From NCBI RefSeq assembly GCF_016411865.1, contig NZ_JAEKJA010000021.1:97627-161626 (forward strand): 64,000 bases of DNA, given 5' to 3'. This DNA is from Acuticoccus mangrovi (GTDB lineage Bacteria; Pseudomonadota; Alphaproteobacteria; Rhizobiales; Amorphaceae). This document shows positions 26,901 through 34,655 of the stretch, piece by piece. The position numbers and the translations under genes were made by a program. Numbering within the stretch: position 1 is the stretch's first letter; each line of letters begins with the position of its first letter. The notes under the pieces are model-generated. The model was given only the letters and a program-made list of their open reading frames with translations. It had not been told where the DNA came from and searched no databases.

Positions 26901-29844
26901 CGTCGAGACGGAGGGCGAAGGCTCTTCGGCGGTGATCGCCCAATCGGTCGGCGGCGGCGGGGGGACGGCCGGCACGGCGTTCGCCATCCCGATCGTTCCC
27001 GGTATCGCGCTCGCCATCGGGGGCAGCTCCGGGACCGACGGCGACGGCGGCGCGGTCACCGTCGGTATCGGCGCCGACGCGAGCCTCTCGACGACGGGCG
27101 ACGGTTCGGTGGCCATCATCGCGCAGTCGATCGGTGGTGGCGGCGGCATCGCCGATCTCGCCCTCGACGACGCCACCATCGAAGATCTCGAGATTTCGCT
27201 CGGCGCGACGGGCGGGTCCGGCGACGGGGGCGCAGTGACGGTCACGAATGCCGGCACCATCACCACCACCGGCGATGCGAGCTACGGCATTCTCGCCCAG
27301 TCGATCGGCGGTGGCGGCGGTGTTGTGCTGTCCACCGAGGTCGCGGAGACGAGCACCATCAAGATCGGCGGCACCGGCTCCGACGGCGGAGACGCCAGCA
27401 CCGTCACGGTCACGAACTCCGGCACGATCCATACGACCGGGGACCAGTCCGCCGGCATCGTGGCGCAGTCGATCGGCGGTGGCGGCGGTCTCGGCTCCAA
27501 CGCGATGCTCGCCTTCGGCTTCACCGTCGACGAACTCAATCTCGGCACCGACGTGGGCGGCACCGAGAACGGCTTCGGCTTCAGCACGTCCGGCAGCAGC
27601 GCGGTGGCCCGCAAGGTCACGGTGACGAGCGGCTCGATCACCACCGAAGGCAAGGCCGCCCACGGCGTCGTGGCGCAGGCGATCGGCGGCTCGGGCGGCA
27701 TCGGCACCGTCGTCGATGCCGACGGCACCGTCACCGCGGCGATGTCCGGCAGCAACGGCTCCAACGGCAACGGCGGCAATGTGGAGGTGACGGTCGACGG
27801 GGACATCTCGGTGAGCGGCGAGGAAGCGCACGGCGTCATCGCCCAGTCCGTCGGCGGCACCGACTCCAAGAGCGGCAAGGTGACGGTCACCGTCACGGGA
27901 TCGGTGACGGCGAGCGGCACGAACGGCCGTGGCATCCTCGCCCAAAGCACCGGCGGCAAGACCGACAATACGATCGCCGTGACCGTCGCCGACGGGGCGA
28001 GCGTGACGAGCGGATCGTCGTCACGCGCCGCGATCCTCCTCCTCGACGGGATCGACAATCTGATCACCAACGACGGCACGATCACCAAAGAGGGGAGCTG
28101 GGACGACGAGAGCGACGAGAACTACGCCATCTATGCCGACGACGGAGCGACGATCGAGAATTCCGGCCTGATCTCCGGCGCGATCGCGGGCAATGGCGTG
28201 ATCGTCGACAATCTCTCGGACGGTATCCTGGAGCTCGGCTCAGACAACGACCTCGGCAGCGGTGGATCGCTCACCAATGTGGGCATCATCACGGCCGGCG
28301 AGCAAGGCACCATCCGCACCTCGACGATCACCGGCGACGTGACCCAGACGACGAGCGGAACCATCCTCGTCGACCACGAGCTCGGTGACGAGTACGACGT
28401 CGCCGCCGACGCGGACGAGCTCGTGATCCACGGCACGACGGATCTGTCCGGCTTTGTGGCGACGTCGATCGTCGGCACGAGCCTTCTGCAATCGGGTTCG
28501 ACCGGCACGGTCACCTTCCTGACGGTCGACAACGACGAGACGACCACGGTGAACCTGACCGCGATCGACACCGCGACGATCGACTACGAGATCGCCGAAG
28601 TTCAGGACACCGACACCACGAGCTACGAGCTCGCCTACAGCGTCGACTACACGCCCTGGGACACGACGAGCGGGGTGAGCGCTGCCGGCAGCCAGGTGAT
28701 GAACGCGACCGCCAACGACAACCGGTTCGGCAACTATCTGAGCGACCTCGTCACGGCGCGCGTCGCCGAGCGTCAGGCGATCGCGGCGGGCACCCTTGCC
28801 GAATCGGATGCGAATTACGCCTGGGTCGAGGATCTGATCACCTATGTGGTCGGGATCGACGATGTGAGCACGCTGCTCGCCGACTACGACGTCATGCTGC
28901 CGACCGTGCACAGCGCTCCGCTGGACGCCATGATGCTGTCGAGCATCAATTTCGCCGACGCTCTCTTCTCCTGTCCGAGCGCGCTCGGTGCCGGCGTTTC
29001 GGTGCGCTCCGACGACAGCTCGTGCTCCTGGGTGCGTCTTCAGGGAAGCTACTTGAAACGCAACGAGACGAGCCGAGCGACAGGCTATTCGGAAGGCGCG
29101 TTCGGCATCTCCGGCGGTGTGCAGAAAGAGGTGGCGGACGGGATCTACGCCGGCTTCGGCCTCTCGTACGAGCATGCGTGGCTCTCGGCCGACAATCTCA
29201 ACGACGGTGACGGCGACCGATTGCAGGCGGGTCTCCTCCTGGAGAAGCGCTGGAACGGCTGGACCGTCGCCGGCGGGGTGACCGGAGGCTTCGGAGCCTA
29301 CGACATCGACCGGCTGACGGGCACGCCGGACGGTCTCGTCAATGCAAGGAGCAACAGCACCATCGGCATCGTGTCGGTTCACGGCCGTGTCGGGCGCAAG
29401 TTCGCGTTCGACAACTGGTACCTCGAGCCGCGCTTCGATGCGGGCCTGCACCATCAGTGGCGCCCCGGCTATGCTGAGCACGGCGCGGGCGACTATGGGG
29501 TGCGCCTCGCCGACTACGACGAGACGGTCGTCACGCTCAATCCGCAGCTCGAGGTGGGCGGCGCCGTCGGTATCGGCGAGACCGCCGCCCGGTTCTACGC
29601 GCTGGCGGGGGTGTTGGGCATCATCGGCGAGGATCGGGATCTGACGGCGACCTTCACCGGCGTCGCCGATGACGGCCCGACCCTCGTCGTGACCGACGAC
29701 ACCGAAACCTTGTTCGCCAAGGTCGGCGTGGGCATGGAGGCGGCGCTTTCCGACTCATGGTCGCTGAAGCTGGAGGGGCGTGGCCTCATCGGCAACGACG
29801 AGCAAGTCTTCTCCGGCTCGGCCCGCCTGGACTTCCGCTTCTGA
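23995..29844 (+). CDS. Giant glycine-rich repetitive autotransporter (type Va secretion)
   Basis: The product has 1,949 residues. A signal peptide (hydrophobic CVAATWIVLTQSAAA) is followed by a short Cys-containing segment. A passenger of about 1,600 residues is built from roughly 20 units of 55-75 residues. Each unit ends in a phrase like GILAQSIGGGGG and contains GGDGGTVTV and TTEGDLSDG, which alternate beta strands with Gly/Asp-rich turns. The last 300 residues form an autotransporter beta-barrel (WVRLQGSYLKRNETSRATGYSEGAFG onward) and end in SARLDFRF with the C-terminal Phe needed for BamA insertion. It should be a surface beta-helix adhesin or matrix protein. An AraC regulator lies upstream. 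Confidence 0.92.
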   Translation: MTGETAHVTIRTGFCVAATWIVLTQSAAASCEATSDWYVECTGDVLEVLENSFVAGRQNTVDINDLTSDITGDSTRTSLVYGLFEAPAIVLYDEDATADTDLLVYFRETEYGTDAEGHSIAVVNQGPDGADGANGNTAEAGEDGGDSGGAHIILVASDYVSHFDTSTESSGALRAAILAESWAGDGGDGGRGSYLPLNRATGGAGGAGGDGSTVAVTLASGGSVTSVGGIGIAAQSIAGDGGDGGDASRGGFGGEGGAGGAGGDGGTVRATVRGDVTSTGIGILARSYGGAGGDGGSANGIDAEGGAGAGAGDGGSVTVTLGGSVETSDGEATGILIQSVGGFAGDGGDGGGFVGFGASTESAGDGGTATLVLEDGASIVTAGDDAGGAYVESVGGGGGIGGSGNGVVGLGGEGSAGGDGGTVDVTIGEASITTLGESSSALVATSVGGGGGLGGAGRSFVMLGADAGEGGDGGTVTVTNLGTLSTSGDASDGINATSIGGGGGVASSTVGITAFGSGGDGGSGGDGGTVTVANGGDITTEGDLSDGVFLASIGGGGGKGSSVGSISVGLAIAMGGSGGAGGDGGDVTYTDADTGTGDDDYSIVTTGDFSRGIVAMSVGGGGGSGGDARAVAAGARVAVTIGANGEGGAGGDGGDVSVTTDADISTSGDESTAILALSVGGGGGDSGKILTITPAQYTFSFEEGADAGEGGDGGTVTVVAGGDISTEGDLSDGIIAQSVGGGGGNALASGSLSGGSSGQFNIASSSGTSGGDGGDGGDVSVTQTSTITTEGDASRAILAQSIGGGGGNGSTAFSASAASSVSIVASFGGDGGAGGDGGTVAVNAEGDLATSGEDSTAILAQSIGGGGGSGGTVTNVGIYNEVSIDVGLGGTGGTGGDGGAVTVDVSGTVTTEGDLSYGILAQSIGGGGGSGGSAFGVAITRNVEVGFSIGGAGGAGGDGDTVDVTVTGTVETEGEGSSAVIAQSVGGGGGTAGTAFAIPIVPGIALAIGGSSGTDGDGGAVTVGIGADASLSTTGDGSVAIIAQSIGGGGGIADLALDDATIEDLEISLGATGGSGDGGAVTVTNAGTITTTGDASYGILAQSIGGGGGVVLSTEVAETSTIKIGGTGSDGGDASTVTVTNSGTIHTTGDQSAGIVAQSIGGGGGLGSNAMLAFGFTVDELNLGTDVGGTENGFGFSTSGSSAVARKVTVTSGSITTEGKAAHGVVAQAIGGSGGIGTVVDADGTVTAAMSGSNGSNGNGGNVEVTVDGDISVSGEEAHGVIAQSVGGTDSKSGKVTVTVTGSVTASGTNGRGILAQSTGGKTDNTIAVTVADGASVTSGSSSRAAILLLDGIDNLITNDGTITKEGSWDDESDENYAIYADDGATIENSGLISGAIAGNGVIVDNLSDGILELGSDNDLGSGGSLTNVGIITAGEQGTIRTSTITGDVTQTTSGTILVDHELGDEYDVAADADELVIHGTTDLSGFVATSIVGTSLLQSGSTGTVTFLTVDNDETTTVNLTAIDTATIDYEIAEVQDTDTTSYELAYSVDYTPWDTTSGVSAAGSQVMNATANDNRFGNYLSDLVTARVAERQAIAAGTLAESDANYAWVEDLITYVVGIDDVSTLLADYDVMLPTVHSAPLDAMMLSSINFADALFSCPSALGAGVSVRSDDSSCSWVRLQGSYLKRNETSRATGYSEGAFGISGGVQKEVADGIYAGFGLSYEHAWLSADNLNDGDGDRLQAGLLLEKRWNGWTVAGGVTGGFGAYDIDRLTGTPDGLVNARSNSTIGIVSVHGRVGRKFAFDNWYLEPRFDAGLHHQWRPGYAEHGAGDYGVRLADYDETVVTLNPQLEVGGAVGIGETAARFYALAGVLGIIGEDRDLTATFTGVADDGPTLVVTDDTETLFAKVGVGMEAALSDSWSLKLEGRGLIGNDEQVFSGSARLDFRF

Positions 29845-29929
29845 TCGGGGGCCTTTCACGAAGCATGCAATGACTATGGGCTGATGGACGTCCCCATCCC
29901 GAGGTTGGCTTGGACGCAGCCCCCAACCA

Positions 29930-30079
29930 CTCGACGTCTTCGTCTCCGATCAGCTCGGCAACGGGGAGCGCTTCACCCGCGAATGCCGGGCATCCGTCCT
30001 CGACACGTCGTTCGGGCACTCGGGGGTGGCACAGGCGCTCGACGACCCCATCGCCCGGCGTGCGAAAGCCGCTGATCGG
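29930..30079 (+). pseudogene. IS3-type transposase relic
   Basis: In the plus frame the sequence reads LDVFVSDQLGNGERF then TRECRASVLDTSF and VAQALDDPIARR. This order matches the catalytic-core region of IS3-family orfB proteins. The segment between GERF and TREC, where the family has VVDD and a catalytic Asp, is missing. No start, stop context or inverted repeats remain. It is a short decayed insertion in the convergent gap between the autotransporter and the efflux pump. Confidence 0.55.
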
Positions 30080-30086
30080 AGCAACG

Positions 30087-31604
30087 TCAACAACCACCCG
30101 CGCCGGTGGTCGGGTGAGCGGACACTGTGGCCGTGGCCGCCGGGCCTTCCTGGAGCGCCGGCGCCGTCTGATCCTGCGTGGCGTGCTGCGTCGTCAGCCG
30201 TCGTGGCAATCTCAGCGCCGTCAGGAAGGTGCACGCGTGGAGGCCGCAAAGGAGCAGAAATGCCCAAGCGTAGGCGGATGAGACCGTGGCGCTCGATCCG
30301 GGCGACGCCAGCGTCCAGGCCAGAAGGCTTGCGCAGAGGGTCGTCAGGGTCGGGCCTCCGAGACGCTGGACGATGTTGAGCGACGTCGTCGCCATCGGCA
30401 GGTCCTGCCTGGGCACCGATACATAGGCGGCGGTCATCGACGGCAGACCGACGGCGCTCATGCCCAATCCACGAAGGAAGAGGGCCGGAACGAGCACGGC
30501 GAGGTCGAAGCCGTGAAGGGCGAGATAGAGAAGCGGTGTCGTGGCGACGAGCGTCAGGAAGGCCCCGCCCGCCGACACGGCGCGAATGCCGAATCTATCC
30601 GTCAGCGTGCCCATCAGAAGGTAGGTGACCATCATCCCGAGGCCCAGCGGCGCGAGCATCCAGCCCATCTCGGTGGGCGTCCGACCGCAAGCGTCGATGA
30701 GGAAGGCCGGGATGAGCATCTGTCCGGCGAACAGCACGCCGTTCGACAGGAACTGCGTGATGGCGCTCGTCAGGAAGATCGGGCCTCGGAAGAGGCGCAG
30801 GTCGACCAGCGCGTCGCGGCCCTTGCGTTGGGCCGTCCAGACAAAGGCGGCCATCATGACGGCGCCGACGGCGAGAAGCGCACGGCCCGCCGTCTCGCCG
30901 ATCTTGTCCGAGCCGTAGAGAAACAAGGCCAACCCCGGCGAGAGCAGGGCCAGACCGAGCCAGTCGAGCTTCCGCGGCGTCGTCTCCTCGCGCTCCGACG
31001 GCAACAGCAGCGTCGCAAGCAGCATGGCGAGGGCGCCGATCGGAAGGTTGATGAGGAACAGCCATCGCCAGGATGCATATTGCAGTATGGCCCCCGCGGC
31101 GATCGGGCCGAGGACGGGCGCCAAGAGGACCGGCAGCGCCATGTAGCCCGCGACGCGCGCCATGTGCCGGCCCGCCGCTCGTGCAATCATCATCTGAGCC
31201 ATCGGAGCGAGTAGACCGCCGCCGATGCCCTGCAGGACGCGGAACGCGATCAGGGCGTTCGCCGACCAGGCCAAGGCGCACAGCGCCGACGACAGGGTGA
31301 AGCCCGCGAAGCACCAGAGGTAGAGCGTCTTCGCACCGATACGACCGACGAGCCATCCACTCAGCGGCAGAACGAGGGTGAGCGCCAGAAGATAGCCGCT
31401 CGTGACCCACTGGATCGTCGAAAGGCTGGAGTGCAGATCGCTCGCAAGGCTCGACAGGGAGACGTTGACGATCGTCGCATCGAGCTGCGCGAGCAGGGCG
31501 CCGAACAAGGCGACGGCGGCAATCTTCCAGACGGACGGGTCGAGGCGGCCGTCGTCGGCCGCTTCTGCGATCGCGCCTGTCGGAGGGAGCGCATCGTCAG
31601 CCAC
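30087..31604 (-). CDS. DHA2-family multidrug efflux MFS transporter (EmrB/QacA type)
   Basis: This 505-residue inner-membrane protein has about 14 hydrophobic segments. Segment 1 carries the DHA2 motif ALLAQLDATIVNVSLSSLASDLH. SGWLVGRIGAKTLY is motif A in the first loop, and RVLQGIGGGLLAPMAQ is the motif B/C region. Substrates in this family are usually lipophilic drugs or dyes exported by proton antiport. Its start overlaps the end of a small membrane-protein gene by eight bases, so it ends a marR-led minus-strand operon. That suggests control by the MarR protein at 32562-33008. The C-terminus is Thr/Ala/Gln-rich. Confidence 0.9.
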   Translation of the reverse strand: MADDALPPTGAIAEAADDGRLDPSVWKIAAVALFGALLAQLDATIVNVSLSSLASDLHSSLSTIQWVTSGYLLALTLVLPLSGWLVGRIGAKTLYLWCFAGFTLSSALCALAWSANALIAFRVLQGIGGGLLAPMAQMMIARAAGRHMARVAGYMALPVLLAPVLGPIAAGAILQYASWRWLFLINLPIGALAMLLATLLLPSEREETTPRKLDWLGLALLSPGLALFLYGSDKIGETAGRALLAVGAVMMAAFVWTAQRKGRDALVDLRLFRGPIFLTSAITQFLSNGVLFAGQMLIPAFLIDACGRTPTEMGWMLAPLGLGMMVTYLLMGTLTDRFGIRAVSAGGAFLTLVATTPLLYLALHGFDLAVLVPALFLRGLGMSAVGLPSMTAAYVSVPRQDLPMATTSLNIVQRLGGPTLTTLCASLLAWTLASPGSSATVSSAYAWAFLLLCGLHACTFLTALRLPRRLTTQHATQDQTAPALQEGPAATATVSAHPTTGAGGC

Positions 31605-31938
31605 GTCGGTCGACGTCCGCGGGCGAGTTGCCGCCGTGAAAGCGTCCGAACGAGCGTGCGGCGATCAGCGCGACCAGCAGGACGCCCGCACCCGCGGCGA
31701 GAACCTCGTCTGCGGCGTGAAGCTCGAAGTCGCCGACGCAGGCGAGGAGGAGGTAGGCGAGGACGAAGTTCGCAAATCCCCACAGCGCGTTCACCGTCGA
31801 GGAGGAAAGACCTTTCCCGGGCGGGCTGGCGAAAGGGGTCTGAAAGGGGCGCCCCATCATGCCGGAGACGAAGTGGGGCACGGCATTGGCGAGAAAGGCG
31901 CCACCGAACAGGTAGGATAGGTCGTGAAGCCAGTTCAT
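31597..31938 (-). CDS. Small hydrophobic membrane protein of unknown function
   Basis: The 113-residue product has about three hydrophobic segments (YLFGGAFLANAVPHFVSGMMG, ALWGFANFVLAYLLLACVG, VLAAGAGVLLVALIAA). The first contains an Asn-Ala-Val-Pro-His core that suggests a conserved polar site. The ATG at 31938 was preferred to one seven codons upstream because MNWLHDLSYLFGG begins the first helix. It overlaps the efflux pump start by eight bases, implying coupled expression. I do not recognise a characterised family. Confidence 0.7.
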   Translation of the reverse strand: MNWLHDLSYLFGGAFLANAVPHFVSGMMGRPFQTPFASPPGKGLSSSTVNALWGFANFVLAYLLLACVGDFELHAADEVLAAGAGVLLVALIAARSFGRFHGGNSPADVDRRG

Positions 31939-31955
31939 GGTCGAACACTCCATCT

Positions 31956-32480
31956 TCATGAAAGCGCAAGGACGTCGTGCGTCGCGCCGATCCGGGGAAA
32001 GATGCGCGCAATGCTCGAGGCATCGGCGTCGGCCCGCATGTCGGCCATGGCGCCGCTCGCCGGCGTGACGTCGAGGCCGCGCGCACAGGCTTGGCGGGTG
32101 ATGATCTCGGCACCATTGCCCGCCGCGACGCCGGCGATCACGACCTGCGTCGCCCCGAGCGATCTCGGATGGGCGTCCAGCTGGGTGTTGGTGGGAGGGC
32201 CGGGAATCCGCTTCATCACGATATGGCTTTGCCGGGTCGCTTCGGGGATGCGGTCGACCCGGTCCGCCGGAAGGGGCCGGAGGTCGCCGGCAATTGCCTC
32301 CGGCCCGGCTCGGCGCCGTCGACCGGCCCGGCGCAGGCCGCAGGCGCGAGGGGTCTCGCCGAGCGCCGAGGCATTGGTCATGGTGTCATCCATCGACGGG
32401 AGGGGGGCGAGCGAGACGATGCCCTTCCGGAGATCGACGGCGATGTGTGCAGAGTTCGGATCGAGGGCGGTTGCAGCCAC
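31956..32480 (-). CDS. Isochorismatase-like hydrolase, probably degenerate
   Basis: The 174-residue frame shows isochorismatase-fold landmarks: HIAVDLRKGIVSL near the N-terminus (Asp), HIVMKRIPG (Lys), and then LGATQVVIAGVAAGNGAE. RQACARGLDVTPASGAMADM and IFPRIGATHDVLAL follow at the C-terminus. The segment between them is short and Arg-rich (LRRAGRRRRAGPEAIAGDL), unlike the normal strand-turn-strand region. The position that often carries Cys reads VAAGN. The gene is therefore probably decayed or very divergent. It lies in the marR operon, between the regulator and the small membrane protein. Confidence 0.55.
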   Translation of the reverse strand: MAATALDPNSAHIAVDLRKGIVSLAPLPSMDDTMTNASALGETPRACGLRRAGRRRRAGPEAIAGDLRPLPADRVDRIPEATRQSHIVMKRIPGPPTNTQLDAHPRSLGATQVVIAGVAAGNGAEIITRQACARGLDVTPASGAMADMRADADASSIARIFPRIGATHDVLALS

Positions 32481-32561
32481 GGCATGGTGCTTTCGATGGA
32501 TCGGCCCGCGTCGGCGGTATGCCGATGTTGGTTCCGGAGCGGCCCCCGCCGGTACGGCGAC

Positions 32562-33008
32562 CTAGTCCGCGGCGCCGAGGCGCTTGATCAGGGCGACGGC
32601 GGACCTGAGCGTCTCCCGTTCCTCGGGCGTGAGGCGGGCCATCGCCTCCAACAGCCATTTTTGCTTCGCCGCGCTTCGCTTCTGCCACGCCTCGATACCT
32701 TCGGCGGTCAGCGCGAACAGGACCTGTCGCCCATCGGTCGGGTGCGGCCGGCGCTCCACCAGTCCCTCGCGCTCCAGTTCGGTGAGCGTCGCCCCGATGG
32801 ACTGCGGCTTCACAGCCTCCGCCCGCGCGAGGTCGGCCGTCGTCGTCGGACCGGTGCTCTCGAGGCGGGTCAGCACCACGGTCTGTGACCAGGTCAGTCC
32901 GTCCGGGTTCGTGTCGGCGCGGAGGCGCCGCAAGAGCTGACCGACCTCCAGCAAGAGCTCGGTGACGGTCGTTTCGAGGGATGTGGAGTGGCCGGAGGAA
33001 TCGCCCAT
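32562..33008 (-). CDS. MarR-family transcriptional regulator
   Basis: The 148-residue winged-helix protein has a recognition helix region LARAEAVKPQSIGATLTELEREGLVERR and the wing HPTDGRQVLFALTAEG. The ATG at 33008 (MGDSSGHS) was chosen because a frame starting at 33044 would read through the promoter palindrome at 33023-33060. It heads a minus-strand set with a hydrolase relic, a small membrane protein and a DHA2 pump. MarR control of an adjacent pump is a common arrangement, and the palindrome in its own promoter suggests autoregulation. Confidence 0.9.
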   Translation of the reverse strand: MGDSSGHSTSLETTVTELLLEVGQLLRRLRADTNPDGLTWSQTVVLTRLESTGPTTTADLARAEAVKPQSIGATLTELEREGLVERRPHPTDGRQVLFALTAEGIEAWQKRSAAKQKWLLEAMARLTPEERETLRSAVALIKRLGAAD

Positions 33009-33022
33009 GGGCAAGCATATAT

Positions 33023-33060
33023 AGATAGACAGGAAAACTTGCAAGTCTTCCTGTCTATCT
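33023..33060. promoter_or_regulatory. 38-bp near-perfect palindromic operator in the marR promoter
   Basis: Arms AGATAGACAGGAA and TTCCTGTCTATCT are perfect reverse complements, and the centre ACTTGCAAGT is itself palindromic. Over 38 bp only one base pair is mismatched (positions 14 and 25 of the element). It ends 15 bases upstream of the marR ATG on the minus strand. On that strand TTGCAA and TATATG lie 17 bases apart, a plausible -35/-10 pair, with the -35 inside the palindrome. This is a strong candidate for the MarR autoregulatory operator. Confidence 0.75.
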
Positions 33061-33149
33061 GCCTCCGGCGCGACGACGACGGCGGTGGCGAAGTCGGGGT
33101 TTTCCCGCGGCTGCGGGGATTTGAGCCGGTGCGGATGGGCGGTCGGCTC

Positions 33150-34511
33150 TCAGGGTCTTGCGGTCGGCACACCTTTTCGCTCGATCGTTGCGTAGCCGAT
33201 CACGAGGACGGCGAGCATGAAAACCGCCGTGGCGTAGAACACAGCGTCGTAGCGGCCGACGGCAGAGTAGAGGGCGCTGGCGCCCGTCATGCCGAAGACG
33301 CCGCCCAGAAGGCGCGCCGTCACGACGATGCCGCTCGCCTCGCCCTGCCGGTCGGTCGACACGGCGTGCATCACGGCATGGGCCGCGGGAACAAAATTGT
33401 GCTGCAGCGCGAAGCCCCAGAGCAGCAATGCCGCGAGGAGCAGCGCACTATTGTGGAAGGTGAGGGCGCACGCCATGCCGAGCGTCCCGACGGTCGTAAG
33501 CAGAAGGCCGAGGAGTGCCGGTCGGCGCGAGCCGCCCCGATCGGCGCTCCGGCCCGCGCGCGACGCCATCAGCGGCGAGCCCACGACGGCCGCGAGCATG
33601 AACACCCCTGCGCCCACGGAGGACATGCCGACGGCACTCTGCAGGTAGATCGGCACGAAGACGACGACGACGATCTTCGTCAGCTGTGCGGTGAAGAACA
33701 TCAGGGTCGCACCGGCGACGGTCGGTCCGCTCAACAGCTCCACGTCGACGAGAGGCGCGCGCTTGTGCCGCTCGACTTCCACGAGCGCCGCCAGGAGGGC
33801 GACCCCCGCGGCGAGCACGGCGAGCGCCAAGGGGCTCGTCCACCCCCAGTCGGATCCTTCCATGAGAACCAGCGAGACGAGCACGATCCCCGACACGAGG
33901 AGCACCAGGCCGACGAGGTCGACCGCGGGTCCGTCGCGCCGCGGCGTCGGCTTCGCGAGGATCAGGACCGCCGCGGCGGTGAGCGCCGCCAGCGGGATGT
34001 TGACGTAGAAGATCAGGCGCCACGACACCAGACTCGTGATGACGCCGCCGAGGAGGGGGCCCAACGAGAACATGACGGTTCCGATGGCGGCGACGAAGCC
34101 GAGCGCCGCCCCTCTCTCGCCGGCGGGGAAGGCGGCGGTGGTGATCGCGAGGCCGACCGGAAACAGGATCGCTGCGGAAATCCCCTGCATGGCGCGCGCC
34201 GCCAACAGCATCGCAGCGGTCTCGGACGCTCCGGCGACGAGCGAGGCGAGCGCAAAGCAGGCGAGGCCGAGAAGGAAGATGCGGCGCCGTCCATGAAGGT
34301 CGGCCAGCCGACCCGACGCGGCGGCAAAGCTTGCGAACGTGAGAAGATAGATGCTGACGGCCCAATGCGAGGTCGCCAGCGACATGGACAGCTCGTCGGC
34401 CATCGCGGGGAGCGAGACGCCGACGATCGACTCGTCGAGGAGGACGAGGCCCGACCCTGCGCCGACCCCGGACGCCAGCCACCACTTACGGTTTGCGTCG
34501 GTGACGAGCAC
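33150..34511 (-). CDS. MFS drug efflux transporter, DHA2-like
   Basis: This is a hydrophobic protein of about 453 residues with 12-14 membrane segments. VLLDESIVGVSLPAMADEL is the first helix, GRLADLHGRRRIFLLG the motif A loop, and RAMQGISAAILFPVGLAI the motif B/C region. A GTG start at 34511 (VLVTDANRKWW) is preferred, since the upstream extension is Arg/Pro-rich. It lies upstream of the marR promoter palindrome on the same strand, so it is not in the marR transcript, but the 141-bp gap might allow shared control. A second DHA2 pump sits downstream of marR. Confidence 0.88.
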   Translation of the reverse strand: MLVTDANRKWWLASGVGAGSGLVLLDESIVGVSLPAMADELSMSLATSHWAVSIYLLTFASFAAASGRLADLHGRRRIFLLGLACFALASLVAGASETAAMLLAARAMQGISAAILFPVGLAITTAAFPAGERGAALGFVAAIGTVMFSLGPLLGGVITSLVSWRLIFYVNIPLAALTAAAVLILAKPTPRRDGPAVDLVGLVLLVSGIVLVSLVLMEGSDWGWTSPLALAVLAAGVALLAALVEVERHKRAPLVDVELLSGPTVAGATLMFFTAQLTKIVVVVFVPIYLQSAVGMSSVGAGVFMLAAVVGSPLMASRAGRSADRGGSRRPALLGLLLTTVGTLGMACALTFHNSALLLAALLLWGFALQHNFVPAAHAVMHAVSTDRQGEASGIVVTARLLGGVFGMTGASALYSAVGRYDAVFYATAVFMLAVLVIGYATIERKGVPTARP

Positions 34512-34655
34512 GGCGGGCCTCCCGATGGGCCCTCGACGATAGGCGTGCCCGCGGCGTGGAGGCAACCGGACAGCCGTCGGTCGCGCTGCCGTCTATCGGC
34601 CCGGCGGCTTCACCCGCGCGAGACCTCAACCGGCGAGTTCGCCTCGCCGATCGTG

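Noticed and set aside
24583..27945. A 1,120-residue open frame antisense to the autotransporter
   Set aside because: It comes from the high-GC codon pattern of the repetitive passenger. It has no protein-family features and its sequence is Arg/Asp/Ala-rich.
33009..33044. Upstream start of the marR gene at 33044
   Set aside because: It would translate through the 38-bp palindrome and predicted promoter. The ATG at 33008 is more plausible.
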